DNA of 64,000 nucleotides, taken from Rhizobium tumorigenes. GTDB lineage: Bacteria > Pseudomonadota > Alphaproteobacteria > Rhizobiales > Rhizobiaceae. Both the position numbers and the translations under genes were made by a program. The stretch spans positions 496,001 through 560,000 of the forward strand of contig NZ_CP117256.1 in assembly GCF_003240565.2 (NCBI RefSeq), read 5' to 3'. Each line of letters opens with the position of its first letter. Within the stretch, counting starts at the first letter, position 1. Below the pieces are notes generated by a model. That model made no database searches. It had not been told where the DNA came from and saw only the letters and a program-made list of their open reading frames with translations. Below are positions 18,265 through 25,773 of this stretch, in pieces.

Positions 18265-19401
18265 ATGGAGCCAGTCCGGATGTTACCGACTTCGTTGAAG
18301 ACATATAGAGCCACCGCCGTGGTGCGATTTCCCGGGATCGACGCGTACGTGGATCCGATCCTTGAGTCGATCGCCACCCACGACATGGTCGTGGAGGCGG
18401 CGGCGGGGATACATCATTTCCGGTCGTCTTTCGGCCATGCCACGCTCGAAGTCCTCGAGGACGGCTTCCGGCTGACGGCCGAGGCTCCGGACGCCGGCGG
18501 TCTCAACCGGGTGAAACATGCGCTGGTCGGGCCGATCGGCTTCATCGCCGCCCGCGAGACGATGGACATTCTATGGGAGGGCGATCATGCGGAGCCTGCT
18601 TTGCCCGACGATCTACGGATTCTGCAGGTGACGTCGATCGAGGACATTGCTCCTCGCCTCCGCCGCATGACGTTTCGCGGCGAAAATCTGGAGCGCTACG
18701 ATCGCTCCGATCAGTTGCACTGTCGACTTATTTTTCAGCCCCGCGGCATCAGCGAGCCCCTGTGGCCCATGCTCGATCACCGCGGCCATGTTGTCTGGCC
18801 GGACGCCGGCGCGGTGCCGACGCGCGTCTACACCATCCGGCATATCCATGCCGCCCGGCGGGAAATCGCCGTCGACTTCGCCCTTCACTCAAACCCCGGC
18901 CCCGCAACGCAATGGGCCATGGACGCCAGACAGGGCGACGTCGTCGGCATTCTGGGTCCGGCCGCGCACGGGCCGAAAGATGCCGGGTTCTATGTGCTGA
19001 TCGCGGATGAAACAGGATTGCCGGGGGTTGCCCGGATCGTTGAAACCCTGCCTGCCACGGCAACCGGCCTTGCATTCATAGAGGTGGATTCCGATGCCGA
19101 CGAATTGCCGATGCGCTATCCCGAGGGGATGTCGATCGTCTGGCTGCACAGGAACGGCGCCGGCCCCGGCACGACGACCTTGCTGCAGGATGCCCTACGA
19201 AGGGTAGAGTGGCCCGACAATGCGGACAGGACCTTCGTATGGGGTGGATGCGAACATAAGGCGTTCAGCGCCATCCATCGGTATCTGAAAACAGAAGTCG
19301 GGCTGCCGAGAGACCGCTTCCTCCTGTACTCCCACTGGCATCGGTCACTCAGCGAGGAAGAAATCATCGCAATTGGCGGCAAGGCATATCTCCCAGAGTA
19401 A
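18265..19401 (+). CDS. Siderophore-interacting protein (ViuB/YqjH-like ferric reductase) with DUF2218 domain
   Basis: A 378-residue cytoplasmic flavoprotein that would reduce the imported ferric siderophore and free the iron. The N-terminal ~95 residues match DUF2218 (RFPGIDAYVDPI, HHFRSSFGHATLEV), commonly fused to this family. The rest is the SIP core: a FAD-binding barrel with TRVYTIRHI and DFALHSNPGPATQWA, then the NAD(P)H-binding part with WGGCEHKAFSAIHRYLK and DRFLLYSHWHRSLSEEE, the typical family ending. The gene starts 4 bp after the binding-protein stop and closes the uptake operon; a hairpin with a T-tract follows. Confidence 0.93.
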   Translation: MEPVRMLPTSLKTYRATAVVRFPGIDAYVDPILESIATHDMVVEAAAGIHHFRSSFGHATLEVLEDGFRLTAEAPDAGGLNRVKHALVGPIGFIAARETMDILWEGDHAEPALPDDLRILQVTSIEDIAPRLRRMTFRGENLERYDRSDQLHCRLIFQPRGISEPLWPMLDHRGHVVWPDAGAVPTRVYTIRHIHAARREIAVDFALHSNPGPATQWAMDARQGDVVGILGPAAHGPKDAGFYVLIADETGLPGVARIVETLPATATGLAFIEVDSDADELPMRYPEGMSIVWLHRNGAGPGTTTLLQDALRRVEWPDNADRTFVWGGCEHKAFSAIHRYLKTEVGLPRDRFLLYSHWHRSLSEEEIIAIGGKAYLPE

Positions 19402-19438
19402 GGTCAAGCGTATGATTGATCGAATGGGGCAGCATTGA

Positions 19439-19472
19439 CCGGCCTGCGTGCGTGCGGCCGATCGCCTTTTTT
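19439..19472 (+). terminator. Rho-independent terminator after the siderophore uptake operon
   Basis: A short GC stem (CCGGCC with GGCCG, loop tgcgtgcgtgc) is followed within a few bases by six T residues. It lies 38 bp after the siderophore-interacting protein stop on the same strand. The stem is short, so termination may be modest. Confidence 0.55.
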
Positions 19473-19753
19473 ATGGGTGTCGGCCGTTAAATGAGCGGAT
19501 TCGAGCGCCCGGCGTCTCTAAGCGGGGCGCGTGAGCTGGCTCTCGTCACCGCCTAGTCTGCTCGGCATTTCATCGCTCTGTCTGGAAGGAGCCAGCTTCT
19601 CCGAAGCTCTATCACTACAAGCAAAACTCACTCGACTACGGCGCATAAGTTTTTGGTGTGAACTCCTTATCGGAGGTGAGCCATCTTGGATGCGATTGTT
19701 GCCATCTCGACCGGCAAACGCTATGTTTACGTCGACATTCATCGAGGATCACC

Positions 19754-20011
19754 ATGTCCGAACCACAGCTTTCCATCCGCAGTGCCAAGGCGCGTGACCT
19801 GGCCCATGCGCTGGCCCGACGGACCGGCCAGCCTATCAACAGGCTCGTCGAGCAAGCGCTTGAGCTCTACGACCAGGAACTGCGTGAAAAACAAGCAAAG
19901 ACGCCGGCCGATATCCTTTGGGACCTGATGGCGGAAGGCCGCCGCTCGGTGCCGTCAGGCACGACGTCGGCTCATGATGATCTCTATGACGAAAACGGCC
20001 TGCCTAAATGA
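19754..20011 (+). CDS. vapB: VapB-type antitoxin
   Basis: An 85-residue antitoxin that would bind and silence the adjacent PIN toxin and repress its own operon. The start at 19754 follows GAGGA by 5 bp; the frame is open upstream but without a ribosome site. The N-terminal half (LSIRSAKARDLAHALARRTG) looks like the small ribbon-helix-helix or PSK-type DNA-binding segment of VapB proteins. The C-terminal half (ADILWDLMAEGRRS) is the flexible toxin-binding tail. The stop overlaps the vapC start by 4 bp (ATGA), the classic coupled arrangement. Confidence 0.85.
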   Translation: MSEPQLSIRSAKARDLAHALARRTGQPINRLVEQALELYDQELREKQAKTPADILWDLMAEGRRSVPSGTTSAHDDLYDENGLPK

Positions 20012-20412
20012 TTGCTCTCGATACGTCAGCGATCGTGGCCACCGCGCTGGGCGAGCCTGAGGCCGAACTTTTCCACGCCCTTATAAGCCGCGAAGAAGTC
20101 CTCGTGGGTTGGCCAACCGTTCTCGAGGCCCGGATGGTGTTGACGGGAAAGCGCTTTCCAGGTGCTGCGGCCGTCATCGCCCAGTTGGTCGTGCTGCCCA
20201 ATGTCACCGCCGTCGCGTTTGGTGAGCGCCACTACCATGCCGCAGAGCTCGCGTTCGAGCGGTTCGGAAAGGGGCACCATCCAGCGAGCCTGAACATGGG
20301 TGACTGCTTCTCCTATGCGGTGTCTGCGGTGGCTAAGGCGCCCCTCTTGTTCAAGGGGCGGGACTTTTGGCAATCTGACCTGAAATTACATTCGGCGTCA
20401 TCGACGGCATGA
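20008..20412 (+). CDS. vapC: VapC-type PIN-domain ribonuclease toxin
   Basis: A 134-residue PIN-domain nuclease, expected to be an Mg-dependent RNase held inactive by VapB. The acidic residues of the active site are visible: Asp5 (MIALDTSAI), Glu40 (LEARMVL), Asp99 (NMGDCFSYA) and Asp119 (FKGRDF), in normal order and spacing. It overlaps vapB by 4 bp at its start and the integrase by 4 bp at its end, so all three genes are translationally coupled. An integrase as third gene of a vapBC operon is unusual and suggests the module stabilises a mobile segment. Confidence 0.9.
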   Translation: MIALDTSAIVATALGEPEAELFHALISREEVLVGWPTVLEARMVLTGKRFPGAAAVIAQLVVLPNVTAVAFGERHYHAAELAFERFGKGHHPASLNMGDCFSYAVSAVAKAPLLFKGRDFWQSDLKLHSASSTA

Positions 20413-21551
20413 GCGGATCAAGCGACAAGGCCCTGAACCGCCGGCTCGAAGAGCTCGACACGATCGCCGCCGTCCTGCCGATGGGGCGACGGGACGAACT
20501 CGCTGAAATCCTGTCGGACGAGGACGTCAAAACCCTTCGTCATCTGGTCAATGAGGGCATGGGTGCCAATTCTTTGCGCGCTCTCACATCGGATCTCGCC
20601 TACCTGCAGGCCTGGTCGCTTGCTGCCACCGGCAAATCCCTCCCTTGGCCGGCCCCTGAGGCGCTGCTCCTGAAGTTCGTGGCCCATCATCTCTGGGATC
20701 CGGAAAAGAGACTGACTGATCCACAGCATGGCATGCCGATCATCGTAGAAGAAATCCTTCGCAGCCAGGGCCTTCTTAGAGTGGCGGGACCGCATGCGCC
20801 CGATACCGTTCGCAGACGGCTTGCCACATGGTCGACACTGACAAAATGGCGCGGGTTGAATGGTGTCTTCGCCTCCCCTTCCCTGAAATCGGCCATTCGA
20901 CTGGCTGTTCGCGCCAACCCACGACCAAGAAAACGCAAGAGTGCTCAGGCCGTTACATCAGATGTGCTGGCAAAACTGCTCGGCACCTGTCGCAGCACAA
21001 GCCTTCGCGACGTCCGCGATCGGGCAATCCTGATGGTGGCCTTTGCCTCCGGCGGCCGTCGTCGCAGCGAAATCGCCGGACTGCGGCGGGAACAGTTCAC
21101 CGTTGAGCCTTCAATCGCCGTTGAAGGTGCCCCTCCCCTCCTGTCGCTCTCCATCCATCTTAGACGTACCAAGACCAGCAGTGCCGACACCGAGGAGGTC
21201 GTGTACCTCACCGGCCGGCCGGTCGATGCGCTGAACGCCTGGCTCAAGGCTGCCAGGATCGACAGCGGCAGTGTGTTTCGGGCGATTGATCGCTGGGGCA
21301 ATGTGTCCCGCAGGGCGCTCGATCCGAAGGCCGTCAATGATATTGTCAAGCATCGGGCCGCGCTGGCCGGGCTGGAGGCTGGGGAGTTTTCGGCGCACGG
21401 CTTGCGATCAGGCTATCTGACCGAGGCGGCCAATCGTGGCGTTCCCCTTCCTGAAGCCATGGAACAGTCTCGGCACCGCTCGGTCCAACAGGCGTCCAGC
21501 TATTACAACAATGCGACCCGGCGCACCGGACGGGCCGCCAAACTGCTGTAG
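20409..21551 (+). CDS. Tyrosine recombinase / phage-type integrase
   Basis: A 380-residue site-specific recombinase. An N-terminal SAM-like arm (about 30-160, DVKTLRHLVNEGMGANSL) precedes the catalytic domain (about 180-375) with GGRRRSEIAGL (catalytic Arg), HGLRSG (His-x-x-Arg), SRHRSVQQASSYY (second His) and the nucleophile Tyr365 or Tyr366. All catalytic residues are present, so it may be active. The ATG overlaps the vapC stop by 4 bp. Two damaged relatives occur elsewhere in the window: a 5' remnant near 33.4-33.9 kb and a 3' fragment at 47.6-47.8 kb. This family has therefore been copied or rearranged within the replicon. No attachment site could be identified. Confidence 0.9.
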   Translation: MSGSSDKALNRRLEELDTIAAVLPMGRRDELAEILSDEDVKTLRHLVNEGMGANSLRALTSDLAYLQAWSLAATGKSLPWPAPEALLLKFVAHHLWDPEKRLTDPQHGMPIIVEEILRSQGLLRVAGPHAPDTVRRRLATWSTLTKWRGLNGVFASPSLKSAIRLAVRANPRPRKRKSAQAVTSDVLAKLLGTCRSTSLRDVRDRAILMVAFASGGRRRSEIAGLRREQFTVEPSIAVEGAPPLLSLSIHLRRTKTSSADTEEVVYLTGRPVDALNAWLKAARIDSGSVFRAIDRWGNVSRRALDPKAVNDIVKHRAALAGLEAGEFSAHGLRSGYLTEAANRGVPLPEAMEQSRHRSVQQASSYYNNATRRTGRAAKLL

Positions 21552-21669
21552 GAGGCACACAATCAAAACTTTCGTAGCTGTTTTTGGTTGATAAAGGCGG
21601 CGTACGATTTGGAGTAATTCTTGCTCCGACCCCAATCCGACCCAAAAATCATGCAATAAAACAAAAATC

Positions 21670-22110
21670 TCAAGTGACGTCACGAGAACTGAACTGCTCT
21701 TTCTCAGGCGCAAGGGCCATAAGCGGATCAGCAGTTTTAAAGGCCGCAATCAACTTTGGTATGTCTGAGTCATTGACAGCAATCGGATGAGCCGTAGCAG
21801 CATAAAAATGCGCCATGAATTCCTCTGGCAGTCGTACTCTGTACTTCTCAACCCAATGTAATATCACTCCGTCCCAAAAATATACGCCATCTGAAAAAAC
21901 AACGTTTCTCACCATATCGTGCTGACTGTATGGGTCGCGCGTGGGGCTTACAAATTCGATGAGAATCAGTCCCTGTTTTAGGTAAGCAGCAACTTCTTTA
22001 GCAAGCCTGACGGGCATTGCATTCATATTGTCTTCAATACTCGGAGCCGCCAATGACTCGGGCAAGTCTTGTCGTTCCTTATATAAAAATAAGCGCTTCA
22101 AATTTTCCAT
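21670..22110 (-). CDS. Hypothetical protein, possible immunity protein
   Basis: A 146-residue soluble protein with no family I recognise. The start was set at the ATG giving MENLKRLFLYKERQD; the frame is open 43 codons further but that stretch reads unlike a protein N-terminus. The core has several aromatic blocks (DGVYFWDGVILHWVEKYRVR) and an acidic N-terminal helix, a composition common in small immunity proteins. It is the last gene of the minus-strand run vgrG, DUF2169 adaptor, PAAR-like nuclease, first immunity candidate. It is lower in GC than the genes around it, which also fits a recently acquired effector-immunity tail. The function is inferred from position only. Confidence 0.6.
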   Translation of the reverse strand: MENLKRLFLYKERQDLPESLAAPSIEDNMNAMPVRLAKEVAAYLKQGLILIEFVSPTRDPYSQHDMVRNVVFSDGVYFWDGVILHWVEKYRVRLPEEFMAHFYAATAHPIAVNDSDIPKLIAAFKTADPLMALAPEKEQFSSRDVT

Positions 22111-22417
22111 AACGTCACTTTCGCTGAAAAATGGCCACTTAGCTTGTCTGGTGACGTTGCACCGCTGAATTAATCCATTTTGAGAATTGATCCCTGCACT
22201 GACGGGGTTCGGGCATGGGGTAAAGTCTATTGCCCACAACTGGCGCTCTTATTGGGCCTTCGTTTCAATCCGTGGCCAGAGCGTTTAGCTGTAGTGTGCC
22301 GTGAAGCAGACCGTTTAATGTTGGAAGTTTTTGCAAAACCGCCGAAAAGCTAAGGCTGCTTTCAGGCCCTGGATGTCTTCAGCTCGACCCATGCTTGATA
22401 GTAATCGCATTCCGTGC
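22111..22417. other. Intergenic, AT-richer, no gene seen
   Basis: About 300 bp between the two candidate immunity genes. It contains no convincing start with a ribosome site and no clear hairpin. The lower GC matches the immunity genes on either side and may reflect loss of a gene. Confidence 0.4.
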
Positions 22418-23074
22418 CTAATCGTTGCTCATGGCGATCGCCGTCCAACTGTCAAAGAGGTCCCAGAAATCCATACCAACCAACGGCTCGTCATCATCAA
22501 CCCAGAGCAACATGGCGTCTGGGTTTTCGCCGAAGGTGCTGCTAAGGCTCACATAGCCTTGGCCTTTGCCACCGCTGTTAAAAACATTCAGATAGTCTTT
22601 CGACTTATGATTGTTAAACTCACTTAATGACGGCTCGGTTAGATATTCGTTGCCGTCCCGACCGATTGGACGGATATCTCGTTCCGGCAACAGACCGCCC
22701 ATCGAGTGGAAATCACAAAATCCATCCATTAAATTATAGAATTTACCAATGCTGCCACCAAACCGGGAAGCTGCTCTAGGCAAGAAGCCCCTGTAGGACA
22801 CCATATCTCCATCTAGAAGGCGGTCGACCACTAGCATGAGATCTATATCCAACTTTACGAGATAGGCATCCTTTGTTGTTTCGCCAAGCGTGGCAAGTGT
22901 CTCCGGCATGAGGGAAAAAACCTGATCCGCCAGCATTTCAAAAGCGGCAATCCGCCTGGTCTGATCGCCGTCAGCCAACGGCGCCCAAAGGCTGGGAAGT
23001 GCACCGACCGCCGAATGAGTGGTGACGATAGAAAAATTTCCAGTCAAGAATTTGGAAATGTAGGCTTCGTTCAT
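22418..23074 (-). CDS. Candidate immunity protein to the HNH effector
   Basis: A 218-residue soluble protein beginning 18 bp after the stop of the PAAR-like nuclease on the same strand, the usual place of a cognate immunity gene. It has a GAD/DUF1851-like or SMI1-like look: an acidic helical N-terminal half and a C-terminal half with GYVSLSSTFGENPDAMLLW and GMDFWDLFDSW. I cannot fix the family from sequence alone. By inference it binds the nuclease domain and protects the producing cell and its kin. The GC content is clearly lower than in the vgrG gene. Confidence 0.65.
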   Translation of the reverse strand: MNEAYISKFLTGNFSIVTTHSAVGALPSLWAPLADGDQTRRIAAFEMLADQVFSLMPETLATLGETTKDAYLVKLDIDLMLVVDRLLDGDMVSYRGFLPRAASRFGGSIGKFYNLMDGFCDFHSMGGLLPERDIRPIGRDGNEYLTEPSLSEFNNHKSKDYLNVFNSGGKGQGYVSLSSTFGENPDAMLLWVDDDEPLVGMDFWDLFDSWTAIAMSND

Positions 23075-23092
23075 TACATTTTCCTGCGTACA

Positions 23093-24706
23093 CTATCGTT
23101 GTGTTGAGTTTAGCTCATTTATCTGTTGTTGCAACTGAGGTCGCAACGTAGTCGACCGGTCAATCATTTGTTGGCGGAGCTTGGTGTTGACGGTGATCTG
23201 ATCGCCACCCTGACCGTAAGTTGTCCAATCTTCAAATGATTTTGCGCCTTTCGATGCATTGGCTGACTTACTAAGGCCAGTGAAATTATCTGGGTTATTC
23301 AAAACCTTAAGCTGATTTTCAGGAGATAGATCAGCAAACCCATCCATCTGCGTAATTTCCTTCATCGAAACGATATGGTCCGCCTCTAGCGACTGGGTGC
23401 GCTGCTTCCCTGGCAGCCACGGATCATCGACCGGGTTTTCCGGCGTTGCTTTTGGCTGACTTTCATTGACGGCATCGCGAATCCGTTGATTTGGCGTTTT
23501 GCTCCTTAGCTTTTTGTATTCCTCCTTCGTTAGCTTTTTCTTGGGTGGCTCCAGCTCTTCCTTCGTACTTCTGGCCCCTTGGGAGCCATCAACCTCAGAT
23601 TTTGCCGTCTTGGCCGCATCCTCTGCGGCTTGACTACCTTCCGTCCGTGCTTCTGTTCGTCCGATAGTCGAGGCTACATGCGCACCTTCAGCCGCCGTTT
23701 TCATCGTGGCAGCCGCTGCGCCAAAGCCACCGCCAATCGCTTGCGTCATTCCGGTTACATTTTCTACCCCTTCAGCCGTTTCAGGAGATGCCCCCGCTGC
23801 ACGTGCGGCACTGCCGGCAATTTTCTGTAAGTTGGTTTGCTGAAACTCGCCCGTCCACAGGGTCTTTAAATTCGCCTGGCCATTGTCCACGGCGTTTCCG
23901 ACAAGCAACGCTCCACCAGCCATGGCTGGTATTCCTGGAGCAGCCCCCACTCCAGTTGCACTGGCCGCACCACCCCCAGTAGCCAGTGCCAACCCTGCTG
24001 CTCCTTCGAAGGCGGAACCGACCACACCGACAGCGGCAATACCTCGGGTTACGACTTTGTAGTGGCTATTGTCGAAATCCCAGACTGCTTTATTGGCTTG
24101 AGAAAGCTTGTCGCCGGACCATTCCCAAGCTTTCTCGTACCAAGCCTTGTCCTGATGATCTGTCGAACTTGGGGCAGCGTGAACATCTGTTGACTTCACA
24201 TGGACATATTCACCTTCAGTGTTACCGTTATTTAGCGTGCAGCGATCGTTGTGCCTTTGCACCCAGATGCCGTTTGCGCGAACTATTCCCGAAGAGGTTA
24301 CCGGCTCAACTACGTCGCCGACGGTTTGTGACTTACACCCGAGGCCGACGCCTGGCTCATCCCCGTAACAGCAAGAAAATTTGGAGTCCTGGCGCTTGAT
24401 GAACAACCCGTTCGAGCGCACATCAGGAGAGTAGTTCAAACTGTCAGAAGCCTTGCCCCATGACATATACGGCACGGGGTTCTCCGGCGACTTACAGACG
24501 TCCGGCGACAGGCAGATTGCGAGTGCCATACTATCGCTCGGTATGAACTCCGGCGGAGGAGGATTAGCCGCCGTAGGCGGCGGCGTGTCGGCTTTCTGTT
24601 CGACCTGCCCTGGAAACTGCTTCCATCGATCGGCATTTGTGTCGATGCGGACCCATTCTATGGGCTCCGGATCTGGCGTCGCCGGCGAGTCCTCATCGTC
24701 TGCCAT
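23093..24706 (-). CDS. Type VI secretion effector: PAAR-like (DUF4150) with C-terminal HNH nuclease
   Basis: A 537-residue polymorphic toxin. The ATG at 24706 shares one base with the stop of the adaptor gene (TGATG), so it is preferred over an earlier in-frame start. Residues about 55-165 form a PAAR-like DUF4150 domain (MALAICLSPDVCKSPENPVP, GKSQTVGDVVEP-like turns, GIWVQRHNDRCTLN) that would cap the VgrG spike. A Gly/Ala-rich hydrophobic middle (about 215-300) could help membrane passage. The C-terminus (about 425-515) is an HNH-type nuclease: EADHIVSMKEI with His444, then NNPDNFTGLSKSANASKG. The target is probably DNA. It sits directly downstream of vgrG and the adaptor and upstream of immunity candidates. 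Confidence 0.85.
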   Translation of the reverse strand: MADDEDSPATPDPEPIEWVRIDTNADRWKQFPGQVEQKADTPPPTAANPPPPEFIPSDSMALAICLSPDVCKSPENPVPYMSWGKASDSLNYSPDVRSNGLFIKRQDSKFSCCYGDEPGVGLGCKSQTVGDVVEPVTSSGIVRANGIWVQRHNDRCTLNNGNTEGEYVHVKSTDVHAAPSSTDHQDKAWYEKAWEWSGDKLSQANKAVWDFDNSHYKVVTRGIAAVGVVGSAFEGAAGLALATGGGAASATGVGAAPGIPAMAGGALLVGNAVDNGQANLKTLWTGEFQQTNLQKIAGSAARAAGASPETAEGVENVTGMTQAIGGGFGAAAATMKTAAEGAHVASTIGRTEARTEGSQAAEDAAKTAKSEVDGSQGARSTKEELEPPKKKLTKEEYKKLRSKTPNQRIRDAVNESQPKATPENPVDDPWLPGKQRTQSLEADHIVSMKEITQMDGFADLSPENQLKVLNNPDNFTGLSKSANASKGAKSFEDWTTYGQGGDQITVNTKLRQQMIDRSTTLRPQLQQQINELNSTQR

Positions 24707-25767
24707 CAGGCCACACCCTCCGGCATATCGACAATGCTCATTTTCGGTAGGCCGGTCCGCTCTGGCCAGGGAAATCCGCAGCGCCATGTGAGGAACACAC
24801 GGCCGACGCCCGGGCGCAGATCAAAATGAACGCCGTCGAGCACCATGGGGCCTTTCAAGGGGCCGTTTCCCTGATCGACATCTATCTGCAGCCTGATGTC
24901 GGGGAGGCGTCCGCGAAGTACTTCGCGTCCCGGCAGAAGATGATCCAGCTCGAATGCCTCATCACCAATGAAATGGGTCTGGCTCACCAGGCCCGTCGGA
25001 GCGGCCTGCCAGAAGGAAAAATCGAAATCTGTGGGCAAGAGCGGATGCCGTTCCTTAAGCCAGACATCGTCATAGGTGCCAGCACGAGATAAGCGATCCT
25101 TCCAGAAGGGCGATATCGGCCCTAGACCGGCAGGTGCCAAGCGGTCTTTGACATTACGGATCGGTTGATCTGCATCTTCTATCTGCGGAGCGGGCCACTC
25201 CCGCTGTTCACGGAAGCGATCTTCATCGACTATGCCGATGCCGACAGGGTTGCGCTCGCAAACTTCACCACCCTCGCTCCGCCCGCCGAATGCCAATCGC
25301 CAGTCGATCGGGACATAGTCAACCGCCTTACCCTCGGTCAAATCCCAGCCGTCCAGCCTTTCTTCCTTGTCGCGATCAATAAGGCCGCGCCAGGCCTTAC
25401 GGGTCCGTGCCCGCCAGACGCGAGGTCCATGAACACGCAACCGCCGTCCCACGGGGCCGACCTTGATGCCGCAGGTCCATGAGGACGAGGCTTGTCCGTC
25501 AGGCGGAAAGGCCGCCCCGATGAAGGTCACGTCGGTGCCCGGCTTGAAAGGCGCTAGGTCTGTGCAGGCCATCTGCGGCGACTTGTGTGGATCGCCATCA
25601 TAAGTATCAGACATGACAAGCGGACGTTGCTTATCGTCCAAAGCGAGCGGGCCGCTGACCGCCAGCTTGAACGTTCCGCGCGCCACAACCACGCCCATAA
25701 GTTCGCCCACGAGATTATATTGACGAAAGGCGAGAGCTGGAAAAGGCGTATGATTTTCAACCGACAT
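24706..25767 (-). CDS. DUF2169 family T6SS adaptor/chaperone
   Basis: A 353-residue DUF2169 protein, a family found between vgrG and PAAR-type effector genes and taken to be an adaptor that loads the effector on the VgrG tip. Recognisable parts are the N-terminal NHTPFPALAFRQYN, the central VDYVPIDWRLAFGG with ERNPVGIG, and the C-terminal RVFLTWRCGFPWP. Length is typical. It starts 6 bp after the vgrG stop and its stop overlaps the start of the effector by one base, so the three genes are translationally linked. Confidence 0.88.
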   Translation of the reverse strand: MSVENHTPFPALAFRQYNLVGELMGVVVARGTFKLAVSGPLALDDKQRPLVMSDTYDGDPHKSPQMACTDLAPFKPGTDVTFIGAAFPPDGQASSSWTCGIKVGPVGRRLRVHGPRVWRARTRKAWRGLIDRDKEERLDGWDLTEGKAVDYVPIDWRLAFGGRSEGGEVCERNPVGIGIVDEDRFREQREWPAPQIEDADQPIRNVKDRLAPAGLGPISPFWKDRLSRAGTYDDVWLKERHPLLPTDFDFSFWQAAPTGLVSQTHFIGDEAFELDHLLPGREVLRGRLPDIRLQIDVDQGNGPLKGPMVLDGVHFDLRPGVGRVFLTWRCGFPWPERTGLPKMSIVDMPEGVA

Positions 25768-25773
25768 CAGATG

